NCBI GenBank assembly: GCA_964517555.1
Contig: CAZFEF010000001.1
Coordinates: 1 to 64,000, forward strand
From: DAONDZ01 sp964517555
GTDB lineage: Bacteria; Patescibacteriota; Patescibacteriia; Patescibacteriales; UBA12465
Direction of reading: 5' to 3'
DNA length: 64,000 bases
The position numbers and the translations under genes are program-made. A model generated the notes under the pieces. It did no database searches. It saw only the letters and a program-made list of their open reading frames with translations, and was not told the DNA's origin. Position 1 is the first letter of the stretch; each line of letters starts with the position of its first letter. This document shows, piece by piece, positions 25,589 through 34,995 of the stretch.

Positions 25589-27992
25589 AATCAAGATTAA
25601 TCCGGTCAGAGAAATGGCTCGAGGTTCAAATTTCGTGGTTAATTTAAAACCCGAAGCTGAGTCGAGGCCAGTTGATTCCGGTCGGATTAAAAAGAATATA
25701 GGTTTCAACTTCCGTCCGCCATCGCCAAGCCGGTTTTTTTTGCTTAAGCAAAGAGTTAAGAATTATTGGGCAGCCTTTAGGGGTGCCATCAATTCCATTA
25801 AACTTAATGGGTTTAGTTTTAGGCGAACAAAGCAGAAGCCTTTATTTCGGCAACCGCGGTTTAATCTTTTGCGACGGGAAGACCGACTTTGGTCCGAAAA
25901 GTCCAAATCCTTAACTTGGCGTTACTTTTTTTATTTTTCTTTAATTTTATTATTACTATCCATTCCTTTTAAAATTTTGAGTTATTATCATTTAATTCAA
26001 CCTAACGGCCTTCGTTTCGATTTGATCTCTATTTCCGAACAAGCTATTAGTCAAATGTTTTCAGCTTCTCAGAAAGCGGGTAGCGGTGACCTAACAGCCG
26101 CTAGTCAATCCCTAGCCCAAGCGGCTGAGGACTTTAGAGCTATTTCCGAGCAACTCGATCGCCTTGATGAGTTAGCGCTATTACTGGGTTCTTGGTCCGG
26201 CAGTCCGGAATTGAAAATGGCCAGCGAGGGGAAGAAAATAGCTACGGCCGGTTGGCAAGCGGCTGAATTGGGCAAAAGCCTAAGTCAGGCCTTGCAAGCG
26301 TTTAACATTAATCAATTGGGCCAATCTCAGTCTTTATCACAGGCCATTGATCAATTTATCGTTAATGCTCAAGAGGCTGTCAAATTATCCCATGATTTAA
26401 AAGACAATCTTTCATCCCTGGACCAGAAAAATTTTCCTAACGAGTATTTAGAGCCTTTAGCTAAACTACAAACCCAAGTCGAAGGTCTAGACTTAGCCTT
26501 AGGTGAAATGTTGGACTTGGCTAAACAATCCAAGAACTTTTTGGGTGTATCCCAGGATCGTCGTTATCTTCTCGTCTTTCAGAACAACAATGAACTGCGA
26601 GCTAGCGGCGGTTTTATCGGGAGTTATGCTCTTTTGGACATCAAGTCCGGACAGATAAAAAATATTACTATCCCGGCCGGTGGTTCTTATGAAACTGCCG
26701 GCGGTCTTCGTGCTCTAGTGCGAACGCCGGAACCGTTGCGCTTGGTGAGCCCTTTATGGTATTTCTGGGATGCTAATTGGTGGCCTGATTGGGAAATGAG
26801 CGCTAAAAATTTAATGTGGTTTTATGAAAAAAGCGACGGGCCGACAGTCGATGGCGTAATTTCTTTGACACCCACCGTTATCGAGGATCTATTGAAGGTT
26901 TTTGGTCCGGTTGATTTGCAGTCCGAATATGGAGTGACGATTGACGCTGACAATTTTTGGTTGACTACTCAGGCTATTGTCGAAAAGAGCGGTCAGCCAG
27001 AATTGTATAGTTCCAGCTCTTCTTGGGGAAAAAAATTACCTGAAGCTGTCAAAAACCAGACAGCTACCAGTACTCCAGTCAATGAGCCCAAAAGAATTAT
27101 TGGCGATTTGTTTAATAAGCTATTGGCTGATATTCCTCAGAAATTGAATCCGGAAACCATGCCAGCCTTGCTTAAGGTCTTGCATCAGGATTTGAGTAAT
27201 AAGCAGATACTGTTTTATTTTTCTGACCCTGGCTTGCAGAAACAGATTAGTCGCAATTCTTGGGGCGGCCAAATTAAATCCGCTCCCCATGATTATTTAA
27301 TGGTGGTTGATACTAACATCGGTGGTGGTAAGACTGATAGGGTTATCAAGGAAACTATCGATTACCGGGTTAAAATCGATCAATCTGACCGGATTAAAGC
27401 GCAACTTACTATTACCCGCGAACATTCAGGAGTTAAGGGCGAGCCTTTTACTGGGTTGCGTAATTTAGATTGGCTCCGGGTATATGTTCCCGCTGGCGCT
27501 AAATTGATTTCGGCTAGTGGCTTTGAAAGTCCTGATGCCTCCGCTTTCGAAACTTTGGAAACTCAAGCCGAGGTTAATGAAGTCATTCAAAAAACCGAAA
27601 TGAAAGCTAAGGTTGACCCGGGGAGCAATACGCAGATCTATTCCGAAAGCGGCAAGACAGTTTTTGCTAATTGGTCCATAGTCGATCCCGGGGAAACGGC
27701 AGTAATTGTTTTGGAATATGAATTGCCATTTTCTTTGCGTCCGGTGCCGCCTCAAGGTTTCTGGAATAGGTTAAGATCGCTTTGGCGCTCTGAGCCTAGC
27801 TATTATTATTCCTTGATGCTGCAATCTCAACCAGGAGCATTAAATCGTCATTTTTCTTGGGGATTATCTAATGAGTCGAAGCCGCAAATTGTCTGGCAAT
27901 ATCCTCAAACTTTGGGTATAATGGAAGGGCAAGTTTATAAGTTAGAACCCTTGGTTAGTGATCACTACTATTATCTATTATTTAAAGAATAA
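25566..27992 (+). CDS. DUF4012 surface protein, paralog 1
   Basis: 808 aa. Basic cytoplasmic N-terminus of about 120 residues, a membrane helix (YFFYFSLILLLLSIPFKIL), a helical region, and a large extracytoplasmic DUF4012 domain beginning near residue 320 (YLLVFQNNNELRASGGFIGSY, split region), with DANWWPDWEMSAKNL and DGVISLTPTVIEDLL. The same blocks occur in the protein at 34996. DUF4012 proteins are abundant in CPR and some Gram-positives and are found beside glycosyltransferases; a LytR-CpsA-Psr-like attachment role has been suggested by context only. Confidence 0.82.
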   Translation: MAKKHRVKIKINPVREMARGSNFVVNLKPEAESRPVDSGRIKKNIGFNFRPPSPSRFFLLKQRVKNYWAAFRGAINSIKLNGFSFRRTKQKPLFRQPRFNLLRREDRLWSEKSKSLTWRYFFYFSLILLLLSIPFKILSYYHLIQPNGLRFDLISISEQAISQMFSASQKAGSGDLTAASQSLAQAAEDFRAISEQLDRLDELALLLGSWSGSPELKMASEGKKIATAGWQAAELGKSLSQALQAFNINQLGQSQSLSQAIDQFIVNAQEAVKLSHDLKDNLSSLDQKNFPNEYLEPLAKLQTQVEGLDLALGEMLDLAKQSKNFLGVSQDRRYLLVFQNNNELRASGGFIGSYALLDIKSGQIKNITIPAGGSYETAGGLRALVRTPEPLRLVSPLWYFWDANWWPDWEMSAKNLMWFYEKSDGPTVDGVISLTPTVIEDLLKVFGPVDLQSEYGVTIDADNFWLTTQAIVEKSGQPELYSSSSSWGKKLPEAVKNQTATSTPVNEPKRIIGDLFNKLLADIPQKLNPETMPALLKVLHQDLSNKQILFYFSDPGLQKQISRNSWGGQIKSAPHDYLMVVDTNIGGGKTDRVIKETIDYRVKIDQSDRIKAQLTITREHSGVKGEPFTGLRNLDWLRVYVPAGAKLISASGFESPDASAFETLETQAEVNEVIQKTEMKAKVDPGSNTQIYSESGKTVFANWSIVDPGETAVIVLEYELPFSLRPVPPQGFWNRLRSLWRSEPSYYYSLMLQSQPGALNRHFSWGLSNESKPQIVWQYPQTLGIMEGQVYKLEPLVSDHYYYLLFKE

Positions 27993-28003
27993 AAATTACT
28001 AAT

Positions 28004-29944
28004 ATGTCTTCAAAGGTTAATGTCAAAAAGAAAAACAAGCATCATCGTGACGGTGATTTTGTAGAGCGTCCTTTGCCGGAGATCAAAGAAGATTCTCGCC
28101 ACGAATCAATGACTGGCGATGACGAGTTGTTGGAAATATATGAAGATGAACAGGGGAGAATAATCGATGTTAAAAAGATTAACCGCGTTCGAGGTCGATC
28201 CAAATTTAGCGCTTTTATGAAAACCCTGTTGATCACTCTTTTTATCGGCGCCGTGGCCTACGGAGCCTATTTTTACTTTTTTAATTATCGTCCCAAGAAT
28301 AGCAATCTTTTAAATTTAAGTATTGTTGCTCCAGTACAGGTTTTGGCTGGGGAAGAATTGGTTTATGAGGTCAAATATCAAAACAACAGCCAATCCAGTT
28401 TGGAGGCGGTTAGGATAGAAATAGCTTATCCGGACAATTTTGTTTTCACCGAAAGCTTGCCCGCTCCAGACCAGAATCAGAATACTTGGAATATCGGCTC
28501 TTTAAATGCTGGTCAACAGGGGAGTTTGCAAATCAAGGGGAAATTATTGGGGATAGCTGGTAATGATAATCTATTATTAGCTCGAGGCAGTTATCGCTGG
28601 CAAAATTTTAGTTTAGAATTTAAAACTGAAGCTTCGGCCGTAGTGAATATCAAAGACTTAGGATTTTCCGTGGAAGCTATGTCAGCCTCTACCGCCTTGC
28701 TCAATGAAGAAAGTCATATCAATCTAGTTTTTAGCAATTACCAGATTTTGCCCGATAGTCTGGATTTAGTGATCAAGCTACCGACTAATACTGAATTACT
28801 GAAAGTGAAACCTTTAACCGTTAATAATATTAGTCCTTTAAAGGCTGAAAAGCTTAGTGATAATTCTTGGCGCCTAAGTGGTTTTGATAAAAATAGTGCT
28901 AGTCAAGAATTAGGGATTAAATATCGAGCCAAGGAGAAAGTGGATAATCAGGAGCCAATAATTTTACGTCTCGAGTCTTTGGCAAATAACAAGAATTATC
29001 TTATCTGGGAACAATCGCTGTCCATTGAAGTCTTAAATAGCACTTTGAATCTGACCCTAAATCTTAACGGTCAGCCTAATGACCAAGCGGTTAATTTTGG
29101 TTCAACCTTAAATTATTCCTTAAGCTATAGCAACCGCGGACAAGAGTCATTGTCTGATGTGGTGATTATGGCCGTGGTAGAAGGTGATTTAGTTGATTGG
29201 AGTAGCCTCAAAGACAGATACAAAGGGCAGCGTCGTTCTAATTCTATTATTTGGACCAAGAACGAAGTGCCGGATCTCAGAGAGCTCTTGCCTGATAAGG
29301 AGGGTAAAATTGATTTTAGTATTAATATTCCCTCGTTTAATGAATCTGATTTGGGCAAAGATTTTCAGATCCGCAGTTATGCCCAGTTTAATGTAGGCGG
29401 AGCTGATATTAAGGAGGATAATACTGACAATCGCAGCAACACCATTGTCAGCAAGATTAATAGTGATTTACGCTTTAGCGAGCAGATTAGATATTTTGAT
29501 GAAGACAACGTTCCGGTCGGCTCTGGCCCTCTGCCGCCCAAAGTTGGAGAAAAGAGCGTCTTTAAAGTTTTCTGGCGTTTAGATAACAACCTTCATGAAT
29601 TAAATAATGTCAGAGTGGAATATGCGTTACCAGCTTATATTGGCTTTGATGGCCGAGAAGAGTCTGATTTTGGTAATGTTTATTTCGATACCAATTCCCG
29701 CCGGATAGTTTGGAGTTTCGATCATTGGGATGATGCTAGTTATCAACATCAAGCTTCTTTCTATATCAGCCTAACCCCGCGTAGCGAGGATCGGAATAAA
29801 ATTATGGTTCTTTCTAATGGAGCGGCAGTCAGTGCTTTGGATATTGATACCCAAGAAAGCATTAGTTTAAAGAGTCAAGCCAAGACTACCAGATTAGAAG
29901 ACGACGACATTGCCAGTTTGAATAATGACGGTCGGGTTGAATAA
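28004..29944 (+). CDS. Membrane-anchored DUF11-like beta-repeat protein, paralog 1
   Basis: 646 aa. Charged N-terminus (about 75 residues), membrane helix FMKTLLITLFIGAVAYGAYF, then at least three to four immunoglobulin-like beta domains of the DUF11 type (VLAGEELVYEVKYQNNSQ; VNFGSTLNYSLSYSNRG; PLPPKVGEKSVFKVFWRL). The protein at 53917 has the same layout and the shared VGPxPPxVG block, so they are paralogs. Likely a stalk-like surface protein. Sits between DUF4012 and tgt. Confidence 0.78.
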   Translation: MSSKVNVKKKNKHHRDGDFVERPLPEIKEDSRHESMTGDDELLEIYEDEQGRIIDVKKINRVRGRSKFSAFMKTLLITLFIGAVAYGAYFYFFNYRPKNSNLLNLSIVAPVQVLAGEELVYEVKYQNNSQSSLEAVRIEIAYPDNFVFTESLPAPDQNQNTWNIGSLNAGQQGSLQIKGKLLGIAGNDNLLLARGSYRWQNFSLEFKTEASAVVNIKDLGFSVEAMSASTALLNEESHINLVFSNYQILPDSLDLVIKLPTNTELLKVKPLTVNNISPLKAEKLSDNSWRLSGFDKNSASQELGIKYRAKEKVDNQEPIILRLESLANNKNYLIWEQSLSIEVLNSTLNLTLNLNGQPNDQAVNFGSTLNYSLSYSNRGQESLSDVVIMAVVEGDLVDWSSLKDRYKGQRRSNSIIWTKNEVPDLRELLPDKEGKIDFSINIPSFNESDLGKDFQIRSYAQFNVGGADIKEDNTDNRSNTIVSKINSDLRFSEQIRYFDEDNVPVGSGPLPPKVGEKSVFKVFWRLDNNLHELNNVRVEYALPAYIGFDGREESDFGNVYFDTNSRRIVWSFDHWDDASYQHQASFYISLTPRSEDRNKIMVLSNGAAVSALDIDTQESISLKSQAKTTRLEDDDIASLNNDGRVE

Positions 29945-29948
29945 TGCC

Positions 29949-31052
29949 ATGTTTAAAATAGTCTCTAACAAAAAATCTTCAGGTCGATGCGGAAGGATTA
30001 GTACTAATCATGGGGTTTTAGTTACCCCAGCCTTTATGCCCGATGCTACCCGTGGTTTGGTTAAGCTTTTGAGCCGCGATGAAGTGTTAGCTTCCAAGAC
30101 CAAGGCGCTAGTGGTCAATACCTTCCATCTCTATTTACAACCAGGAATAAAGATTATCGAACGAGCTGGCGGCTTAAATCAATTTATGAATTGGCCAGGT
30201 CCGTTGTTGTCTGATAGCGGCGGCTTCCAAGTTTTTTCCTTGGTTCACCAAAATCCCAAGATGGGTAAGATTACCGATCAGGAAGTTGTCTTTCGCTCAC
30301 CGCTAGATGGTTCTCGCCATGTGTTAACTCCGGAAAAATCTATTCAAATTCAATTTGCCCTAGGAGTGGATATGATGGTTTGTCTGGATGATTGCCCACC
30401 TAATGATTTTTCGCGTCAGCAGTTAGAGCGGGCGGTTGATCGTACCATCGCTTGGGCCAAACGAGCTAAAATTGAATATGAGAAACAATGTCGCAAGAGA
30501 AAGCTAGTTGGTCGCCAACGCCCCTTGCTTTTTGCTGTCATTCAGGGCGGGGCTGAATTGGATCTGCGTCAACGCTGTACTCAGGAGTTGGTGGCTATTG
30601 GTTTTGATGGCTATGGATTTGGCGCTCGGCCAATAGATTCTAGTGGAAAATTTTTGGGTAAAGTTTTGAAATTCACTGCCGATATTATTCCCGCCGACAA
30701 GATCAAATTTGCTTTAGGTGTCGGTACGCCTGAGGATATCAAGCGTTGTCGAAAAATGGGCTGGGATTTATTTGATTGCGTCATTCCTACCCGCGAAGGT
30801 CGCCATGGTCGCTTATTTTTACACTCTTCTAAGGGTCGGGGCTACGACACTATCAATATTAATAATGCTAAATTTAAATCTGATTGGCGATTGATTAATT
30901 CTCGGAGTAGCTTGGGTTTGGTTAGGGGGCACAGTCGGGCCTATTTGCATCATTTATTTAAAGTCGGCGATCCATTAGCCGCTAGAATAGCCAGTTTGAA
31001 TAATTTGGAATTTTATCAATCTTGGCTACAAAAAACTATTGACAAAGCCTAA
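29949..31052 (+). CDS. Queuine/archaeosine tRNA-ribosyltransferase family protein lacking the zinc site
   Basis: 367 aa from ATG 29949; an ATG at 29925 would overlap the preceding gene. Bacterial Tgt exchanges guanine-34 of tRNA for preQ1. Conserved: SDSGGFQVFSL (Asp89, general base), LDDCPP, VIQGG, GVGTPEDI and FDCVIPTR (Asp276, nucleophile). Unusual: the CxCxxC zinc motif before SRAYLHHL is absent (Ser320, Leu322, Val325) and the zinc His of the HNL block is Asn351; GGLSVGE of the base pocket reads GARPIDS. The fold is clear; substrate preference and activity are not. Confidence 0.8.
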   Translation: MFKIVSNKKSSGRCGRISTNHGVLVTPAFMPDATRGLVKLLSRDEVLASKTKALVVNTFHLYLQPGIKIIERAGGLNQFMNWPGPLLSDSGGFQVFSLVHQNPKMGKITDQEVVFRSPLDGSRHVLTPEKSIQIQFALGVDMMVCLDDCPPNDFSRQQLERAVDRTIAWAKRAKIEYEKQCRKRKLVGRQRPLLFAVIQGGAELDLRQRCTQELVAIGFDGYGFGARPIDSSGKFLGKVLKFTADIIPADKIKFALGVGTPEDIKRCRKMGWDLFDCVIPTREGRHGRLFLHSSKGRGYDTININNAKFKSDWRLINSRSSLGLVRGHSRAYLHHLFKVGDPLAARIASLNNLEFYQSWLQKTIDKA

Positions 31053-31067
31053 AGCTTCAAGTATACT
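31039..31067 (+). promoter_or_regulatory. Promoter of the rplJ-rplL operon
   Basis: TTGACA (31039-31044), 17-bp spacer, TATACT (31062-31067). The -35 lies inside the last codons of the tgt-like gene. Transcription would begin near 31074, just before the L10 leader. Confidence 0.88.
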
Positions 31068-31085
31068 GTAGCTATAACTGAATAT

Positions 31086-31170
31086 TGCCGCAGACCGCAA
31101 GCAACCATAAGACTTGCCGAGGTAAAAAGTCATTCGACTGTTTTTGGTCTGCGTCTTAGCGCAGTTTTTT
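31086..31170 (+). promoter_or_regulatory. Ribosomal protein L10 leader with attenuator
   Basis: The outer stem CGCAGACC (31089-31096) with GGTCTGCG (31146-31153), and the inner CGCAAG...ACTTGCCGAGGT region are the L10-leader pattern that binds the L10-L12 complex. Its 3' arm overlaps a terminator: CTGCG (31149-31153) pairs with CGCAG (31160-31164) followed by TTTTTT (31165-31170), 18 bp before rplJ. The two structures exclude each other, so feedback by transcription attenuation is the likely mechanism, as known for Bacillus. Confidence 0.85.
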
Positions 31171-31188
31171 ATTATTTAACAAACATAT

Positions 31189-31719
31189 ATGCCCAAAAGC
31201 AAGGAACAAAAACGGGATGTTCTAGCGGGCTTAGCCGACAAGATCAAGCGGTCCAAGTCGATTGTTTTCGCCCAATTCAAGGGCCTAAGCGTCAAAGACA
31301 ACGAAGAGTTGCGTCAGAAGCTTAGAGAAGAAAACAGCGAATATTATGTGGCCAAAAAGACTTTGTTAGACTTAGCTTTCAAGAACAACCCGATCGAGGG
31401 CCTAAAAGCCCGCGAATTCGAAGGGCAGGTAGCCGCTGTTTTCTCTTATGGTGATGAAGTCGCCCCGGCCAAAGTTATCCACGGTTTTCGCAAGGACAAA
31501 GAGGATAAGCTGGGTTTTGTCGGTGGGATTTTGGAGGGTCGTTATATCTCCAGAGACCAAGTTGAGAATTTAGCCAAGTTGCCGAGTCGCTTAGAGTTAT
31601 ATGCCAAAATGGTAGGATCAATGAACGCTCCGGTTTCCGGTTTAGTAAATGTTTTAGCCGGTAATCTGCGGGGATTGGTGACCGCCCTGAAGGCTATTGG
31701 CGAAAAGAAAACCGCCTAA
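31189..31719 (+). CDS. rplJ: 50S ribosomal protein L10
   Basis: 176 aa. KRDVLAGLADKIKRSKSIVFAQFKGL and the VAKKTLLDLAFKN and LNVLAGNLRGLV-like blocks are typical of L10. It forms the base of the ribosomal stalk and, bound to L12, should regulate its own operon through the leader described at 31086. Followed 28 bp later by rplL. Confidence 0.95.
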   Translation: MPKSKEQKRDVLAGLADKIKRSKSIVFAQFKGLSVKDNEELRQKLREENSEYYVAKKTLLDLAFKNNPIEGLKAREFEGQVAAVFSYGDEVAPAKVIHGFRKDKEDKLGFVGGILEGRYISRDQVENLAKLPSRLELYAKMVGSMNAPVSGLVNVLAGNLRGLVTALKAIGEKKTA

Positions 31720-31747
31720 TAATTTATTAATTTTTAAATCCAATAAT

Positions 31748-32149
31748 ATGGAAGAAAACAAAACTATTGAAGTTCCGGCTAAGTTTAAATCTTTAGTCGA
31801 AGAAATTGAGAAAATGAGTGTTTTGGATCTAGCTGAATTGGTTAAGATCCTAGAGGAGAAGTTTGGCGTTTCTGCCGCTGCTCCGGCCATGATGATGGCT
31901 CCGGCTGCTGCTTCTGGCGCTGCCGCTGCCGAAGAGAAGACTTCCTTTGATGTGGAGTTGACTGATTCTGGCGCTAACAAGATCAACGTGATTAAGGCGG
32001 TTAGAGCCATTACCGAGTTGGGTCTAAAGGAGGCCAAAGATTTGGTTGATGCCGCTCCGAAAGTAGTTAAGGAGGGTGTTAAGAAGGAAGACGCTGAGAA
32101 GATCAAGAAGGAATTAGAAGAAGCTGGCGCTAAAGTAACTTTGAAGTAA
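31748..32149 (+). CDS. rplL: 50S ribosomal protein L7/L12
   Basis: 133 aa from ATG 31748. N-terminal dimerisation helices (LVEEIEKMSVLDLAELVKIL), Ala/Pro/Met-rich hinge (APAMMMAPAAASGAAAAEE) and the C-terminal factor-binding domain (NKINVIKAVRAITELGLKEA, then KDLVDAAPK). It recruits translation GTPases to the stalk. A strong terminator follows. Confidence 0.96.
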   Translation: MEENKTIEVPAKFKSLVEEIEKMSVLDLAELVKILEEKFGVSAAAPAMMMAPAAASGAAAAEEKTSFDVELTDSGANKINVIKAVRAITELGLKEAKDLVDAAPKVVKEGVKKEDAEKIKKELEEAGAKVTLK

Positions 32150-32162
32150 TTGACGATAAAAT

Positions 32163-32195
32163 AAAACAACGGGCCTTAACCCGTTGTTTTATTTT
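32163..32195. terminator. Terminator after rplL
   Basis: AAAACAACGGG (32163-32173) pairs perfectly with CCCGTTGTTTT (32180-32190), loop CCTTAA. Flanking A- and T-runs let it serve the convergent minus-strand gene ending at 32204 too. Confidence 0.93.
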
Positions 32196-32203
32196 ACCTA
32201 TTT

Positions 32204-34282
32204 TTATAGTTTGATTTGATAGATAGCTTGGCCGCTTAACAGGTAGATAGTTTTTTCAGCGCGATCAACGGCAAAGTCGGTCAGGGAATTGAATTGTTCG
32301 CTTTGATATTGATTAATGAATTTTCCTTCTTTGCTAAAAATTAGTAAGCGTTTATTGCTAGGATCAAGAATGTAGATATTTTTTGCTACTCGAATGATAC
32401 CGCTCTTATCAAATACTGGTTCAGCTGCCGCTAGAGAAAAATCTTGTTTCTGGCCGTCAAAATATTTTAATACTTGGCCGTCAGTTCTTAGGAGATAAAT
32501 GGCTCCTTGAGTAGTACTATTATCAATTGACCAAGAATTAACATTTTGAAAATCAGCCACCCCTTTAATTCGGGATTCGCCACCGGTCCAATTATTTTGA
32601 GGGTCCAGGGCATAGCGATAGACCTGATTTTGGGGCTTGGCTAGTACATACAGCTTATTATTGTAGGTGTCGATAGCGCTCAATTCGCCGCTGAGGCTAA
32701 TAGTGGTGGTGCTAATCTTTTCGCCGTTAATTTTCCAGATTTGTTGACCATCGCTGTAATAGGCGCTGTTGTCCTTGGACACAGTGCGACGACTAAGATC
32801 ATTAGCTCCAGTAATTTCCAGGCTAGTGATAGCCTTGTTACTAAGGTTTATTTGTTTAATTGTGTGGCTGTCTGAGTCGGCCGCTAACAGAAAATCGTCA
32901 ACTAAGCTTAGGTTTTCCGGTAACCAATTAGCGTCCAGGCTGGAAAAATTAAACCACTCTTCTTGTTGACTTACCGGAGTAACGTGTTCAAGTTGGGCTT
33001 TTTGTTTTTCATAAGTGGCTTGCAATTGGTCAAAATTATTGATTTTTTCGCGGACTTTTTCCGGGATACTTTCCAGTATCGTTTTTAGTTCGACCAATAT
33101 CTGCTCGGCCGATTTTTCGTCATTATATAATAAATATGAATCTATTTGGTTTTCTTTTTGTAAAATAGTCTCTTCGTATTTTTTCGCCTCTTGGTTATTG
33201 TTTTGGCTTAACAAATTCATTTTTTTCGCTCCCAAACTAACAAGGAGGAGCAATAAACAAATACCGATAATTATTTTTAAAGTCTTTCTTTTGGGGGCGC
33301 CGATTCTGGCACCCTTTAGAGGCTTGTTCTCTAGGCCGATAAGCTCTGAAGCTTTGTCACGTTTGGAAAAGCTAAATAGCTTAGAGAGCAAGCGTCCGAT
33401 GATTTGAAACGGCCAGATAATTATCGGTCCTAAGTTTATCATTTTTTTGTTACTCAAAGAAGCTTCGGTAGTCATGATTTTCTCGGTTTCGGTTTCTGCT
33501 TGATCAAGCGAGCGGGTAGGACGGGTAACTTGAGGATAGAAATTGTCAGCCTCAACTTGGGCGTTGTTTTTAATTATCAAGCCAGCGAAGGGGACATAGG
33601 GGTTAATTTTTTCTAAAGTATTTTTAATTTGTTCGGCCGCCCCAGATGGAGCTAGCTTGGTAACGATTTCGATTAGCTCTCGGTTAAACAGGTATTCTGC
33701 TAGAGCTTCATTGGCAAATAAAAAATATGATTTTGGCGGCATCTCTCCGGAAATAATGGAAGAAAATAGTTTTTTAAAACTTAATGTCTCTCCGGAATAT
33801 TTTTCCGGTCGAGCTTCATTCTTTTCAACATTGATGAGGTGATAGCGATCGTCTTGATCCTGGTGCAAGAGCAGGGCTTGGGATTTACCGATATTAGAAA
33901 AATGGAGTTGGTCTTGATAGATGATGCCGATAGTCGCGCTGATTTGTTTGGGGCTAAGATCGATTCTTTCCCGGGCCAGGAAGTCCAACAGATCTTGATT
34001 GACCTTAACTAAGGCGGTTTCAAAAATATTCTCTACCTTTAGAGTAGGGATTTTTTCTCTGAGACTAATCTTTTCATTTTGGTAGTAGTGGCTGTTTAAG
34101 GCGCCGATGATAAAGTCAATTACTCGGTGAGCTTGGTTTTTTTTAGTTTCGATTTCCAATAGGGCGAAGAGGGTTCCGGCCCATTTTTCTTCGTGAGAGT
34201 TGGGTTCGGCTAAAAAAAGTTGTACCACGCTATGGCTTTTTTGTTCAGCATTAATTAAGACCGGCGCGATTTTAGTATACAT
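32204..34282 (-). CDS. Membrane protein: degenerate PP2C-like domain plus beta-propeller
   Basis: 692 aa. N-terminal about 235 residues look like a PP2C phosphatase fold (ATIGIIYQDQLHFSNIGKSQALLL) but the metal-binding Asp motifs are lost: the usual NVGDSR reads NIGKSQ and no DGMGG is present. One membrane helix near residues 335-350 (KIIIGICLLLLLVSLGAK), a coiled segment, and from about residue 425 a six- or seven-bladed propeller of NHL/YVTN-like repeats (INLSNKAITSLEI; YRYALDPQNNW; YILDPSNKRLLIFS). Probably a sensor that links an outside propeller to a non-catalytic cytoplasmic domain. CPR-type. Confidence 0.68.
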   Translation of the reverse strand: MYTKIAPVLINAEQKSHSVVQLFLAEPNSHEEKWAGTLFALLEIETKKNQAHRVIDFIIGALNSHYYQNEKISLREKIPTLKVENIFETALVKVNQDLLDFLARERIDLSPKQISATIGIIYQDQLHFSNIGKSQALLLHQDQDDRYHLINVEKNEARPEKYSGETLSFKKLFSSIISGEMPPKSYFLFANEALAEYLFNRELIEIVTKLAPSGAAEQIKNTLEKINPYVPFAGLIIKNNAQVEADNFYPQVTRPTRSLDQAETETEKIMTTEASLSNKKMINLGPIIIWPFQIIGRLLSKLFSFSKRDKASELIGLENKPLKGARIGAPKRKTLKIIIGICLLLLLVSLGAKKMNLLSQNNNQEAKKYEETILQKENQIDSYLLYNDEKSAEQILVELKTILESIPEKVREKINNFDQLQATYEKQKAQLEHVTPVSQQEEWFNFSSLDANWLPENLSLVDDFLLAADSDSHTIKQINLSNKAITSLEITGANDLSRRTVSKDNSAYYSDGQQIWKINGEKISTTTISLSGELSAIDTYNNKLYVLAKPQNQVYRYALDPQNNWTGGESRIKGVADFQNVNSWSIDNSTTQGAIYLLRTDGQVLKYFDGQKQDFSLAAAEPVFDKSGIIRVAKNIYILDPSNKRLLIFSKEGKFINQYQSEQFNSLTDFAVDRAEKTIYLLSGQAIYQIKL

Positions 34283-34366
34283 AATGTGTCCAGCTATAAC
34301 TTGTATTTTTGTGGATTATATTATAATATTATACTATAAAAATAAAAAATAGGGAAATATCCCATT

Positions 34367-34993
34367 ATGCTCGACTATTTTTTTGGCTCTAAAGCTCGGG
34401 TTAAGATTTTGAAGCAATTTTTGCTCAATCCGACCGAGCGTTACTACCTCAGACAACTATCTCGAGATTTGCGCCTGCAGGTTAATGCCGTCCGCCGGGA
34501 ACTGCAAAAAATGCAGGAATCCGGAATATTGATTTCGGAAAGGGCCGAGGGCGAGAAGAGCTCTGACAAAAAGTACTATCAGGCCAACCAAAACTTCCTG
34601 CTTTATCAAGAAATCAGAAATTTACTTCTGAAGTCACAGATTTTAGCTAGTGAAAATTTTGTTAAAGCCTTAAAACAAGAATGCCAACCTAAATTGGTAG
34701 TTTTAACCGGTTCATTCACTGGCTATCTCCAGGCTCAGACTGATATTTTAGTTGTAGCTAAAGTCAAGCGTCCGCGGTTTATGGAACTGATCAAAAAATT
34801 GGAACAGGAGCTGGCCCGTGAAGTTAATTTCACTTTAATGGACGAATCTGAATTCAGTTATCGCCAAGAAATAGTCGATGTATTTATCTACAATATTCTT
34901 CAGTCTCATCCGATAGTCCTGCTAAATGAATTAGGTCAAGTGGTCTGGGAAAAGAACGGGAGGTATAAGAATAATTTAAATCTAAACGAGTAA
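34367..34993 (+). CDS. HTH protein with degenerate nucleotidyltransferase domain
   Basis: 208 aa. Residues 1-90 are a winged helix-turn-helix (KARVKILKQFLLNPTERYYL, then LSRDLRLQVNAVRREL). From about 110 a MNT-like nucleotidyltransferase motif GSFTGYLQAQTDILVV is visible, but the second metal-binding Asp (SDIDL in active enzymes) is replaced, so catalysis is doubtful. It starts 84 bp from the divergent propeller gene and is 2 bp upstream of DUF4012 paralog 2, suggesting it regulates one or both. Confidence 0.72.
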   Translation: MLDYFFGSKARVKILKQFLLNPTERYYLRQLSRDLRLQVNAVRRELQKMQESGILISERAEGEKSSDKKYYQANQNFLLYQEIRNLLLKSQILASENFVKALKQECQPKLVVLTGSFTGYLQAQTDILVVAKVKRPRFMELIKKLEQELAREVNFTLMDESEFSYRQEIVDVFIYNILQSHPIVLLNELGQVVWEKNGRYKNNLNLNE

Positions 34994-34995
34994 CT

